Shown one piece after another: positions 34,822 to 46,894 of a stretch of DNA of 64,000 nt. The DNA is from Acanthosepion esculentum (lineage: Eukaryota > Mollusca > Cephalopoda > Sepiida > Sepiidae). The stretch is taken from NCBI GenBank assembly GCA_964036315.1, contig CAXIWW010000817.1, forward strand, positions 8,157,501 through 8,221,500, written 5' to 3'. Under the pieces are notes generated by a model that had not been told where the DNA came from, made no database searches, and saw only the letters and a list, made by a program, of their open reading frames with translations. How positions within the stretch are numbered: the stretch's first letter is position 1; the number at the start of each line of letters is the position of its first letter. The position numbers and the translations under genes are program-made.

Positions 34822-36386
34822 GACACATCAAATAATTGCACACAATTTGATACCCATTTTGAAAATATTTCTTTTACTGGAAAAAAGTTATAAACAAGTG
34901 AAATATGACTGATTTCCCAGTTTAGGGCCGCATGACAATTTCCGCAAATGAGCTAACAAGGGTCCCCATACCTTTGAATTTCGACTCGACTCTAATCAAG
35001 GTGTCGAAAAAACTTTTGTAATTATGAATAAGGCAAGATATTCCCGAAAATTGGACAGCAATATTTTGTGGATTCTATAAAAAGGAAAATTAGAATTGCA
35101 GTCTTATTGTGCACACTGGAATTCGGACGCTGTAAATTGTCAGACGACATACCGCGCACATGGTGAAAGCTGTACTTTTTACTATCTGAGCAAATGAAAA
35201 ATCCATGTAAACATAGACAAATCAAATAATGGCACACAATTTGATACCCATTTTGAAAATATTTCTTTGACTGGAAAAACTTATAAACAAGTGAAATATG
35301 ACTGATTTCCCAGTTTAGGGCCGCATGACAATTTCTGCAAATGAGCTAAAACAAGTCCCCATACCGTTGAATTTCGCCTCGACTTCATTCAAGGTGTCGA
35401 AAAAAAAGTTAAGAAATTCCCAACATTTGGGCACCGATATTTTGTGGATTCTATAAAAAGGAAAATTACAAATGCAATCGTATTGTGGTCACTGGAATTC
35501 GGACGCTGTAAATTGTCAGACGACATACCGCGCACCTGGTGAAAGCTGTACTTTTTACATTCTGACCAAATGAAAAATCCCTGTACACATAGACAAATCA
35601 AATAATTGCAAACAATTTGATACCCATTTTGAAAATATTTCTTTTACTGGAAAAAAGTTATAAACAGGTGAAATATGACTGGTTACCCAGTTTAAGTCCG
35701 CATGACAATTTCCGCAAAGGGGCTAACACAAGTCCCCATACCGTTGAATTTCGCCTCGACTCTATTCAAGGTGTTGAAAAAACTTTTGTAATTATGGATA
35801 AGGCAAGAAATTCACGACAATTGGACACCAATATTTTGTGGATTCTATAAAATGGAAAAATTAGAAATGCAGTCTTATTGTGCACATTGGAATTCGGACG
35901 CTGTAAATTGTCAGACGACATACCGCGCACCTGGTGAAAGCTGTACTTTTTACTATCTGAGCAAATGAAAAATCCCTGTAAACATAGACAAATCAAACAA
36001 TTGCACAAAATTTGATACCCATTTTGAAAATATTTCTTTTACTGGAAAAAAAGTTATAAACAAGTGAAATATGACTGATTTCCCAGTTTAGGGACGCATG
36101 ACAATTTCCGCAAATGAGCTAACAAGGGTCCCCATACCGTTGAATTTCGACTCGACTCTAATCAAGGTGACGAAAAAGCTTTTGTAATTATGAATAAGGC
36201 AAGATATTCCCGAAAATTGGACAGCAATATTTTGTGGATTCTATAAAAAGGCAAAATTAGAATTGCAGTCTTATTGTGCACACTGGAATTCGGACGCTGT
36301 AAATTGTCAGACGACATACCGCGCACCTGGTGAAAGCTGTACTTTTTACTATCTGACCGAATGAAATTCCAGACAATTGGACACCA
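34822..36386 (+). repeat. Sat-L tandem block, about four copies
   Basis: Tandem copies of the 390-bp unit have unit starts (GGTGTCGAAAA or variants) near 35000, 35393, 35770 and 36166, giving spacings of 393, 377 and 396 bp. The first copy is truncated at its left (it begins GACACATCAAATAATTG) and the last is cut at GACAATTGGACACC, where Sat-B starts. The copy at 35393 lacks about 20 bp after the poly-A (no CTTTTGTAATTATGGATAAG). This is the only place where Sat-L forms an extended array, so it is a satellite in its own right and not just a boundary sequence. No gene is supported. Confidence 0.92.
35766..36008 (-). other. Recurrent open frame of about 80 codons inside Sat-L; coding doubtful
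   Basis: On the - strand of Sat-L a frame starting MCNCLICLCLQGFFICSD stays open across two thirds of the unit. Frames with nearly the same translation occur at 1517-1978 (-), 18009-18470 (+) and 47112-47354 (+). The copies at 35022-35237 and 35389-35601 lose the C-terminal part by a frameshift after the N(K)TA(F)-LIF segment. The product would have a cysteine-rich hydrophobic start and no domain I recognise. Persistence in several copies may only reflect recent common origin; the frameshifted copies argue against strong constraint. Confidence 0.15.
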
Positions 36387-39300
36387 ACAGATCAGAAGCC
36401 ATGCTGCCTGACGTAGTCTAAAATCTTACATTGGACGCTCAAATATGGACCAGAAACCAACTTATCAGAGTCCATGCTGCATGACGTAGTTTATCTTTTT
36501 ACATTAGACGCTCAAATATGCACAGGAAACCAAGAGATCAGAAGCAGGGCTGCTGGACGTAGTGTATCATCTTACACAAGAGGCTCAAATATGGACCGGA
36601 AGCTAACAGGTGAGAGGCCATGCTGCTGGACGTAGTCTAAAATCTTACATTAGACGCTCAAATATGGACCGGAAAACAACAGATTAGAGGCCATGCTGAT
36701 GGACAAAGTTTATCTTTTTACATTAGACGCTCAAATATGCACCAGAAACCAACAGATCAGAATCATGACTGCTGGACGTAGTGTATCATCTTACACAAGA
36801 CGCTCAAATATGGACCGGAAGCTAACAGGTGAGAGGCCATGCTGCTGGACGTAGTCTAAAATCGTACATTAGACGCTCAAATATGGACCGGAATCAAACA
36901 GATCTGAGGCCATGCTGCTGGACGTAGTTTATATTTTTCCATTAGACGCTAAAATGTGCAACAGAAACCAAGAGATCAAAATCATGGCTGCTGGACTTTG
37001 TCTATCATCTTACCTAAGACGCTCAAATATGGACCGGAAACCAACAGGTCAGAGACCATGCTGCTAGACGTAGTCTAATATGTTACATTAGACGCTCAAA
37101 TATGGACCGGAAACCAACAGATCAGAGGCCATGCTGCTGGACGTAATTTATCTTTTTACATTAGACGCTCAAATATGCACCAGAAACCAAGAGATCAGAA
37201 ACAGGGCTGCTGGACGTAGTGTATCATCTTACACAAGACGCTCAAATATGGGCCGGAAGCCAACAGGTCAGAGGCCATGTGGCTTGACGTAGTTTATCTT
37301 TTTAAATTAGACGCTCAAATATGCACCAGAAAGTAAGAGATCAGAAACAGGGCTGCTGGACGTAGTGTATCATCTTACACAAGACGCTCAAATATGGACC
37401 TGAAGCCAACAGGACAGAGACCATGCTGCTGGGCGTAGTCTTAAATCTTACATGACACGCTCAAATATGGACCGGAAACCAACAGATCAGAGGCCATGCT
37501 GCTGGTCGTAGTTCATCTTTTTACATTAGACGCTCAAATATGCAGCAGAAACCAACAGATCAGAATCATGGCTGCTGGGCGTAGTGTATCATCTTACACA
37601 AGACGCTCAAATCTTGACCGGAAGCCAACAGGTCTCAGGCCATGCTGCTGGACGTAGTCTAAAATCTTACATTAGACGCACAAATATTGACGGGAAACCA
37701 ACAGATCAGATGCCATGCTGCTGGACGTAGTTTATCTATTAACATTAGACGCTGAAATATGTACAGAAACGAACAGATCAGAATCATGTCTGCTGGACGT
37801 AGGGTTTCATTTTACACAATATGCTCAAATATGGACCGGAAGCCAAACGGACAGAGGCCATGCTGCTGGACGTAGTCTAAAATCTTACATTAGATGCTCA
37901 AATATGGACGGGAAACCAACAGATCAGAGGCCATGCTGCTGGACGTAGTCTATCTTTTTACATTAGACGCTCAAATATGCACCAGAATCCAACAGATCAG
38001 AATCATGGCTGCTGGACGTAGTGTATCTTCTTACACAAGACGCTCAAATATGGAACGGAAGCCAACAGTTCGGAGGCCATGCTGCAGGACGTAGTCTAAA
38101 ATCTTACATTACACGCTTAAATATGCACAGGAAACCAACAGATCAGAATCCATGCTGCTGGCCGTAGTATATCTTTTTACATAAGACGCTCAAATATGGA
38201 CCAGAAAACAAAAGATCAGAATCATGGCTGCTGGACGTACAGTATAATCTTACACAAGACGCTCGAATATGGACCGGAAGCCAACAGGTCAGAGGCCATG
38301 CTGCAGGACGTAGTCAAATATCTTACATCAGACGCACAAATATGGACCGGAAACCAACAGATCAGAGGCCATGCGTCTGGACCTAGTTTATCTTTTTACA
38401 TTAGACGCTCAAATATGCACAAGAAACCAAGAGATCAGAAACAGGGCTGCTGGACATAGTTTATCATCTTACACAAGACGCTCAAATATGGACCGGAAGC
38501 CAAGATGTCAGAGGCCATGCTGCTGGTCGTAGTCTAAAATCTTACATTAGACGCTCAAATATGGATCGGAAACCAAACGATCAGAGGCCATGCTGCTGGA
38601 CGTAGTTTATCTTTTTACATTAGACGCTCAAATACTGCATAAACCAACAGATCAGAATCATGTCTGCGGGACGTAGTGTATCATCTTACACAAGACGCTC
38701 AAATATGGGCCGGAAGCCAACAGGTCAGAGGCCATGCTGCTGGACGTAGTCTAAAATCTTACATTGGACGCTCAAATATGGACCGGAAACCAACAGATAA
38801 GAGGCCATGTGACTTGACGTAGTTTATCTTTTTACATTAGAAGCTCAAAAATGCACCAGAAAGCCAGAGATCAGAAACAGGGCTGCTGGACGTAGTGTAT
38901 AATCTTACACAAGATGCTCAAATATGGACCAGAAGCCAACAGGTCACAGGCCATGCTGCTGGACGTAGTCTAAAATCTTACATTAGAGGCACAAATATGG
39001 ACGGAAAACCAACAGATCAGATGTCATGCTGCTGGTCGTAGTTTATCCTTTTTCAATTGGACGCTCAAATATGTACAGAAACGAACAGATCAGAGTCATG
39101 TCTGCTGGACGTAGTGTATCATTTTACACAAAACGCTCAAATATGGACCGGAAGCCAACAGGTCAGAGGCCATGCTTCTGCATGTATTCTAAAATCTTAC
39201 ATTCGATGCTCAAATATGGACCGGAAACAAACAGTTCAGAGGCCATGCTGCTGGACGTAGTCTATCTTTTTACATTAGACGCTCAAATATGCACCAGAAA

Positions 39301-42300
39301 CCAACAGATCAGAATCATGGCTGCTGGACGTAGTGTATAATCTTACACAAGTCGCTCAAATATGGACCGGAAGCCAACAAGTCAGAGGCCATGCTGCTGG
39401 ACGTAGTCTAAAATCTTACATTAGACGCTCAAATATGGACGGGAAACCAACAGATCAGAGGCCATGCTGCTGGACGTAGTGTATAATCTTACACAAGACG
39501 CTCAAATATGGACCGGAAGCCAAGAGGTCAGATGCCATGCTGCTGGTCGTAGTCTAATATCTTACATTAGAAGCTCAAATATGGACCGGAACAAACCGAT
39601 CAGAGGCCATGCTGCTGACGTAGTTTATCTTTTTACATTAGACGCTCAAATATGCACCAGAAACCAAGACATCAAAATCATGGCTGCTGGATGTTGTGTA
39701 TCATCTTACACAAGACGCTCAAATATGGACCGGAAGACAACAGGTCAGAGGCCATGCTGATAGACCTAGTCTAAACCTTACATTAGACGCTCAAATATGG
39801 ACCGGAAACCATCATATCAGAGGCCATGCTGTTGGACGTAGTTTATCTTTTTACATTAGACGCTCAAATATGCACGAGAAACCAAGAGATCAAAATCAAG
39901 GTTGCTGGACGTAGTGTATAATCTTACACAAGACGCTCAAATATGGACCGGAAGACAACAGGTCCGATGTCATGCTGCTGGGCGTAGTCTAAAATCTTAC
40001 ATTTGACGCTCAAATATGGACCGGAAACTAACAGCTGAGGGGCCATGCTGCTGGGCGTAGTTTATCTTTTTACATTAGACGGTCAAATTTGCACGAGAAA
40101 CCAATAGATCAGAACCATGGCTGCTGGACGTAGTGTATCATCTTACACAAACGCTCAAATATAGGCCGGAAGCCAACAGTTCAGAGGCCATGCTGCTGGA
40201 CGTAGTCTAAAATGTTATATTGGACGCTTAAATATGGACAGGAAACCAACAGATGAGAGGCCATGTGGCTTGACGTAGTTTATCTTTTTACTTTAGACGC
40301 TCAAATATGCACCAGAAAGCCAGAGATCAGAAACAGGGCTGCTGGACGTAGTGTATAATCTTACACATGACGCTCAAATGTGGACCGGAAGCCAACAGGT
40401 CAGAGGCCATGCTGCTGGATGTAGTCTAAAATCTTACATTAGACTCTCATATATGGACCGGAAACCAACAGATCAGAGGCCATGCTGCTGGTCGTAGTTT
40501 ATCTTTTTACATTAGACGCTCAAATATGCACGAGAAACCATTAGATCAGAATCATGGCTGCTGGACGTAGTGTATCATCTTACACAAGACGCTCAAATAT
40601 GGGCCGGAGGCTAACAGGTCAGAGGCCATGTGGCTTGACGTAGTTTAACTTTTTACATTAGACGCTCAAATATGGGCCAGAAAGCAAGACATCAGAAACA
40701 GGGCTGCTGGACGTAGTGTATAATCTTGCACAAGACGCTCAAATTTGGACCGGAAGCCAAGAGGTCAGAGGACATGCTGCTGGACGTAGTCTAAAATCTT
40801 ACGTTACACGCTCAAATATGGACCGGAAACCAACAGATCAGAGGCCATGCTGCTGGACGTAGTCTAAAATGTTAAATTGTACGCTCAAATATGGACCGGA
40901 AACCAACAGATCAGAGGCCATGTGGTTTGACGTAATTTATCTTTTTACATTAGACGCTCAAATATGCACCAGGAAGCCAGAGAGCAGAAACAAGGCTGCT
41001 GGACGTAGTGTATCCTCTTACACAAGACGCTAAAATATGGACCGGAAGCCAACAGGTCAGAGGCCATGCTGCTGGACGTAGTCTAAAATATTACATTAGA
41101 CGCTCAAATATGGACCGGAAAACAACAGATCAGATAGCATGCTGCTGGTCGTAGTTTATCTTTTTACATTAGACGCTCAAATATGCACCAGAAACCAAGA
41201 GATCAAAATCATGGCTGCTGGATGTTGTCTATCATCTGACACAAGACGCTCAAATATGGACCGGAAGCCAACAGGTCAGAGGCCATGCTGCTAGACGTAG
41301 TCTAATATCTCACATTAGACGCTGAGTTATGGGCCGGAAGTCAACAGGTCAGAGGCCATGATGCTGGACGTAGTCTAAAATCTTACATTAGACGCTCAAA
41401 TATGGACCGGAAACCAACAGATCAGAGGCCATGCTGCTGGACGTAGTTTATCTTTTTAAATTAGACGCTCAAAATATGCACCAGAGACCAACAGATCAGA
41501 ATCATTGCTGCTGGACGTAGTGTAACATCTTACACAAGACGCTCAAATATGGCCCGGAAGCTAACAGGTCAGAGGCCATGCTGCTGGACGTAGTCTAAAA
41601 TCTTACATTAGACGCACAAATATGGACGGAAAACCAACAGATCAGATGCCATGCTGCTGGTCGTAGTTTATCTATTTACATTAGACGCTCAAATATGTAC
41701 AGAAACGAACAGATCAGAATCATATCTGCTGGACGTAGTGTATCATTTTACACAAAACGCTCAAATATGGACCGGAAGCCAACAGGTCAGAGGCCATGCT
41801 GCTGCATGTATTCTAAAATCTTACATTCGATGCTCAAATATGGACCGGAAACAAACAGATCAGAGGCCATGCTGCTGGACGTAGTTTATCTTTTTACATT
41901 AGACGCTCAAATATGCACCAGAAACCAACAGATCAGAATCATGGCTGCTGGACGTAGTGTATAATCTTACACAAGACGCTCAAATATGCATCACAAACCA
42001 AGATATCAGAAACAGGGCTGCTGGATGTAGTGTATAATCTTACACAAGTCGCTCAAATATGGACCGGAAGCCAACAAGTCAGAGGCCATGCTGCTGGACG
42101 TAGTCTAAAATCTTTCATTAAACGCTCAAATATGGACGGGAAACCAACAGTTCAGAGGCCATGCTGCTGGACGTAGTGTATCATCTTACACAAGACGCTC
42201 AAATATGGACCGGAAGCCAAGAGGTCAGATGCCATGCTGCTGGTCGTAGACTAATATCTTACATTAGAAGCTCAAATATGGACCGGAACAAACCGATCAG

Positions 42301-44836
42301 AGTCCATGCTGCTGGACGTAGTTTATCTTTTTACATTAGACGCTCAAATATGAACCAGAAAACAACAGATCAGAATCATGGCTGCTGGACGTACAGTATA
42401 ATATTACACAAGACGATCAAATATGGACCGGAAGCTAACAGGTCAGAGGCCATGCTGCTGGACGTAGTCTAAAATCTTACATTAGACGCTCAAATATGGA
42501 CCTGAAACCAACAGATCAGAGGCCATGCTGCTAGTCCTAGTTTATCTTTTTACATTAGACGCTCAAATATGCACCAGAAACCAAGACATCAAAATCATGG
42601 CTGCTGGATATTGTGTATCATCTTACACAAGACGCTCAAATATGGACCGGAAGCCAACAGGTCAGAGGCCATGCTGCTAGACGTAGTCTAATATCTTACA
42701 TTAGACGTTAAATATGGACCGGAAACCAACAGATCAGAGGCCATGCTGCTGGACGTAGGTTATTTTTTTACATTAGACGCTCTAATATGCACTAGAAACC
42801 AACAGATCAGAATCGTTGCTGCTGGACGTAGTGTATAATCTTACACAAGACCCTCAAATATGGACCGGAAGACAACAGGTCCGATGTCATGCTGCTGGGC
42901 GTAGTCTAAAATCTTACATTTGACGCTCAAATATGGACCGGAAACCAACAGCTCAGGGGACATGCTGCTGGACGTAGTTCATCTTTTTACATTAGACGGT
43001 CAAATTTTCACGAGAAACCAATAGATCAGAAGCATGGCTGCTGGACGTAGTGTATCATCTTACACAAACGCTCAAATATAGGCCGGAAGCCAACAGTTCA
43101 GAGGCCATGCTGCTGGACGTAGTCTAAAATGTTACATTGGACGCTCAAATATGGACCGGAAACCAACAGATGAGAGGCCATGTGGCTTGACGTAGTTTAT
43201 CTTTTTACATTAGACGCTCAAATATACACCAGAAAGCCAGAGATCAGAAACAGGGCTGCTGGACGTAATGTATCATCTTACACATGACGCTCAAATGTGG
43301 ACCGGAAGCCAACAGGTCAGAGGCCATGCTGCTGGATGTAGTCTAAAATCTTACATTAGACTCTCATATATTGACCGGAAACCTACAGATCAGAGGCCAT
43401 GCTGCTGGTCGTAGTTTATCTTTTTACATTAGACGCTCAAATATGCACGAGAAACGATTAGATCAGAATCATGGCTGCTGGACGTAGTGTATCATCTTAC
43501 ACAAGACGCTCAAATATGGGCCGGAAGCCAACAGGTCAGAGGCCATGTGGCTTGACGTAGTTTAACTTTTTACATTAGACGCTCAAATATGCACCAGAAA
43601 GCAAGAGATCAGAAACAGGGCTGCTGGACGTAGTGTATAATCTTGCACAAGACGCTCAAATTTGGACCGGAAGCAGAGAGGTCAGAGGACATGCTGCTGG
43701 ACGTAGTCTGAAATCTTACATTACACGCTCAAATATGGACCGGAAACCAACAGATCAGAGGCCATGCTGCTGGACGTAGTTTATCTTTTTACATTACACG
43801 CTAAAATACTGCATAAACCAACAGATCAGAATCATGTCTGCTGGACGTAGTGTATCATTTTACAGTAAACGCTCAAATATGGACCGGAAGCCAACAGGTC
43901 AGAGGCCATGCTGCTGCATGTATTCTAAAATCGTACATTCGATGCACAAATATGGACCAGAAAACAATAGATCAGAATCATGGCTGCTGGACGTACAGTA
44001 TAATCTTACACAACACGCTCGAATATGGACCGGAAGCCAACAGGTCAGAAGCAATGCGGCTGGACGTAGACTAAAATCTTACATTAGACGCTCAAATATG
44101 GACCGGAAACCAACAGATCAGAGGCCATGCTGCTGGACGTAGTTTATCTTTTTACATTAGACGCTCAAATATGCACCAGAAACCAAGAGGTCAGAATCAT
44201 GGCTGCTGGACGTAGTGTATAATCTTACACAAGACGCTGAAATATGGACCGGAAGCCAACAGGTCAGAGGCCATGCTGCTGGACGTAGTCTAAAATGTTA
44301 CATTGGACGCTCAAATATGGACCGGAAACCAACAGATCAGAGGCCATGTGGCTTGACGTAGTTTATCTTTTTACATTAGACGCTCAAATATGCACCAGGA
44401 AGCCAGAGAGCAGAAACAGGGCTGCTGGACGTAGTGTATCCTCCTACACAAGACGCTCAAATATGGACCGGAAGCCAACAGGTCAGAGGCCATGCTGCTG
44501 GGCGTAGTCTAAAATATTACATTAGACGTTCAAATATGGACCGGAAACCAGCAGATCAGAGGCCATGCTGCTGGTCGTAGTTTATCTTTTTACATTAGAC
44601 GCTCAAATATGCACCAGAAACCAAGAGATCAAAATCATGGCTGCTGGATTTTGTCTATCATCTCACACCAGACGCTCAAATATGGACCGGAAGCCCACAG
44701 GTCAGAGGCAATGCTGCTGCATGTAGTCTAAAATCTTACATTAGACGCTCAAATATGGAACGGAAACCAACAGATCTGCGGCCATGCTGCTGGACGTAGT
44801 TTATCTTTTTACATTAGACGCTCAAATATGCACCAG
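36387..44836 (+). repeat. Second Sat-B array, forward
   Basis: The same 73-bp monomer and three subtypes as at 2188-9449 appear here, joined to Sat-L at the same breakpoint (GGACACC/AACAGATC near 36384). It is a distinct subfamily. A tail variant CCATGTGGCTTGACGTAG, which I did not find in the first block, occurs near 37277, 38811, 40262, 40625, 40918, 43187, 43543 and 44346. Another variant is CTGCATGTATTCTAAAATC, near 39180, 41812 and 43913. A segmental duplication of about 2 kb links 39.0-40.9 kb with 41.65-43.8 kb. Repeated frames of 60-104 codons are by-products of the 219-bp trimer. No gene is supported. Confidence 0.95.
39026..43840 (+). repeat. Segmental duplication inside the second Sat-B array
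   Basis: Shared private variants pair 39026 with 41651 (offset 2625), 39464 with 42161 (offset 2697) and 39961 with 42879 (offset 2918). The offset grows in steps of about one monomer (72) and three monomers (221), so the two copies differ by insertion or loss of whole 73-bp and 219-bp units. Markers include TGTACAGAAACGAACAGATC, GACCGGAACAAACCGATCAG and GGTCCGATGTCATGCTGC. Confidence 0.8.
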
Positions 44837-44930
44837 GGCTGCTGTTCTGTTGGTTTCTGGTGCATATTTGAGCGTCTAATGTAAAAAGATAAACTACGAC
44901 CAGCAGCATGGCCTCTGATCTGTTGGTTTC
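44768..44930. repeat. Hairpin-forming palindrome, left copy, 20-bp spacer
   Basis: The left arm ends CTCAAATATGCACCAG at 44836. The spacer GGCTGCTGTTCTGTTGGTTT occupies 44837-44856. The right arm starts CTGGTGCATATTTGAG at 44857. The arms pair almost perfectly over roughly 75 bp through TTTACATTAGACG/CGTCTAATGTAAA, TAGTTTATC/GATAAACTA and GGCCATGCTGCTGG with its complement. The spacer itself joins the forward tail GGCTGCTG to the reverse part TTCTGTTGGTTT. In single-stranded form the site could fold into a long hairpin. Confidence 0.9.
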
Positions 44931-45413
44931 CGGTCCATATATGAGAGTCTAATGTATGATTTTAGACTACATCCAGCAGCATGGCCTCTGACCTGTTGGC
45001 TTCCGGTCCACATTTGTGCGTCATGTGTAAGATTATACACTACGTCCAGCAGCCCTGTTTCTGATCTCTGGCTTTCTGGTGCATATTTGAGCGTCTAATG
45101 TAAAAAGATAAACTACGTCAAGCCACATGGCCTCTCATCTGTTTGTTTCCGGTCCATATTTAAGCGTCCAATGTAACATTTTAGACTACGTCCAGCAGCA
45201 TGGCCTCTGAACTGTTGGCTTCCGGCCTATATTTGAGCGTTTGTGTAAGATGATACACTACGTCCAGCAGCCATGGTTCTGATCTATTGGTTTCTCGTGC
45301 AAATTTGACCGTCTAATGTAAAAAGATAAACTACGTCCAGCAGCATGGCCCCTGAGCTGTTGGTTTCCGGTCCATATTTGAGCGTCAAATGTAAGATTTT
45401 AGACTACGCCCAT
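44857..45413 (-). repeat. Sat-B, reverse segment in nested inversion
   Basis: About 7.6 reverse monomers of the second-block subfamily, including the CTACGTCAAGCCACATGG variant near 45113. The segment switches back to forward at about 45413, where GACTACGCCC meets ATATGGACCCGAAACC. The switch joins different phases of the monomer with only a few bases of possible overlap. Confidence 0.88.
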
Positions 45414-46296
45414 ATGGACCCGAAACCAACAGATCAGAGGCCATGTTGCTGGACGTAGTTTATCTTTTTACATTAGCCGCTCAAATATGCACAAGAAAGC
45501 AAGAGATCAGAAACAGGGCTGCTGGGCATAGTGTATCATCTTACACAAGACGCTCAAATATGGACCGGAAGCCAACAGGTGGGAGGCCATGCTGCTGGAC
45601 GTAGTCTAAAATCTTACATTAGACGCTCAAATATGGACCGGAAACCAACAGATCAGAAGCCATGCTGCTTGACGTAGTTTATCTTTTTACATTAGACGCT
45701 CAAATATGCACCGGAAACTAACAGATCAGAATCATGGCTGCTGGGCATAGTGTATCATCTTACACAAGACGCTCAAATATGGACCGGAAGCTAACAGGTC
45801 AGAGGCCATGCTGCTGGACGTAGACTAAAATCTTATATTAGGCGCCCAAATATGGAACGGAAACCAATAGATCAGAGGCCATGCTGTGGACATAGTTTAT
45901 CTTTTTACATTAGACGCTCAAATATGCACCAGAAACTAACAGATCAGAATCATGGCTGCTGGGCGTAGTGTATCATCTTACACAAGACGCTCAAATATGG
46001 ACCGCAAGCCAACAGGTCAGAGGCCATCCTGCTGGACGTAGTCTAAAATCTTACATTAGACGCTCAAATATGGACAGGAAACCAACAGATCAGAGGCCAT
46101 GCTGCTGGGCGTAGTTTATCTTTTTACATTAGAAGCTCAAATATGTACCAGAACCCAAGAGATCAGCATCATGGCTGCTTGACGTAGTTTATCACCTTAC
46201 ACAAGACGCTCAATGTGGACTGGAAGCCAACAGTTCAGAGGACATGCTGCTGGACGTAGTTTATCTTTTTACATTAGACGCTCAAATATGCACCAG
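45414..46296 (+). repeat. Sat-B, forward segment in nested inversion
   Basis: About twelve forward monomers between two orientation switches. It carries local irregularities such as a monomer with CATGCTGTGGACATAG and one with CAATGTGGACTGG. It ends in the second copy of the 20-bp-spacer palindrome. Confidence 0.9.
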
Positions 46297-46390
46297 AAAC
46301 CAACAGAACAGCAGCCCTGGTGCATATTTGAGCATCTAATGTAAAAAGATAAACTACGTCCAGCAGCATGGCCGCAGATCTGTTGGTTTC
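46230..46390. repeat. Hairpin-forming palindrome, right copy, spacer inverted
   Basis: The left arm ends CTCAAATATGCACCAG at 46296. The spacer AAACCAACAGAACAGCAGCC occupies 46297-46316. The right arm starts CTGGTGCATATTTGAG at 46317. The spacer is the exact reverse complement of the spacer at 44837-44856. The right flank holds GGCCGCAGATC, the complement of GATCTGCGGCC that lies on the left flank of the first copy, and GGTTTCCGTTCC, the complement of GGAACGGAAACC there. The two palindromes are therefore inverted copies of one sequence. Confidence 0.9.
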
Positions 46391-46894
46391 CGTTCCATAT
46401 TTTAGCGTCTAATGTAAGATTTTAGACTACCTCCAGCAGCATGGCCTCTGACCTGTAGGCTTCCGGTCTATATTTGAGCGTCTAGTGTAAGATGATACAC
46501 TACGTCCAGCAGCCATGATTCTGATCTGTTGGTTTCTGGCGCATATTTGAGCGTCTAATGTAAAAAGATAAACTACGTCCAGCAGCATGGCCTCTGATCT
46601 GTTGGTTTCCGGTCCATATTTCAGCGTCTAATGTAAGATTTTAGACGACTTCCAGCAGCATGGCCACTGACCTGTTAGCTTCCGGTCCATATTTGAGCGT
46701 CTTGTGTAAGATGATCCACTACGTCCAGCAGCCATGATTCTGATCTGTTGTTTTCTGGTACATATTTGAGCGTCTACTGTAAAAAGATAAACTACGTCCA
46801 GCAGCATGGCCTCTGATATGTTGGTTTCCGGTCCATATTTGAGCGTCCAATGTAAGATTTTAGACTACGTCAGGCAGCATGGCCTCTGATCTGT
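46317..46894 (-). repeat. Sat-B, final reverse segment
   Basis: About eight reverse monomers run from the second palindrome to Sat-L. Near its start the block mirrors the forward sequence before 44836, monomer for monomer. It ends at CTGTTGGTGTCCAATTGTC (46891-46909), the same Sat-B/Sat-L breakpoint as at 17815, 2187 and 36386. Confidence 0.92.

Noticed and set aside
34822..36386. Sat-L as an LTR or DNA transposon
   Set aside because: I found no terminal inverted repeats, target-site duplications, primer-binding site or polyprotein fragment; the tandem 390-bp period fits a satellite.
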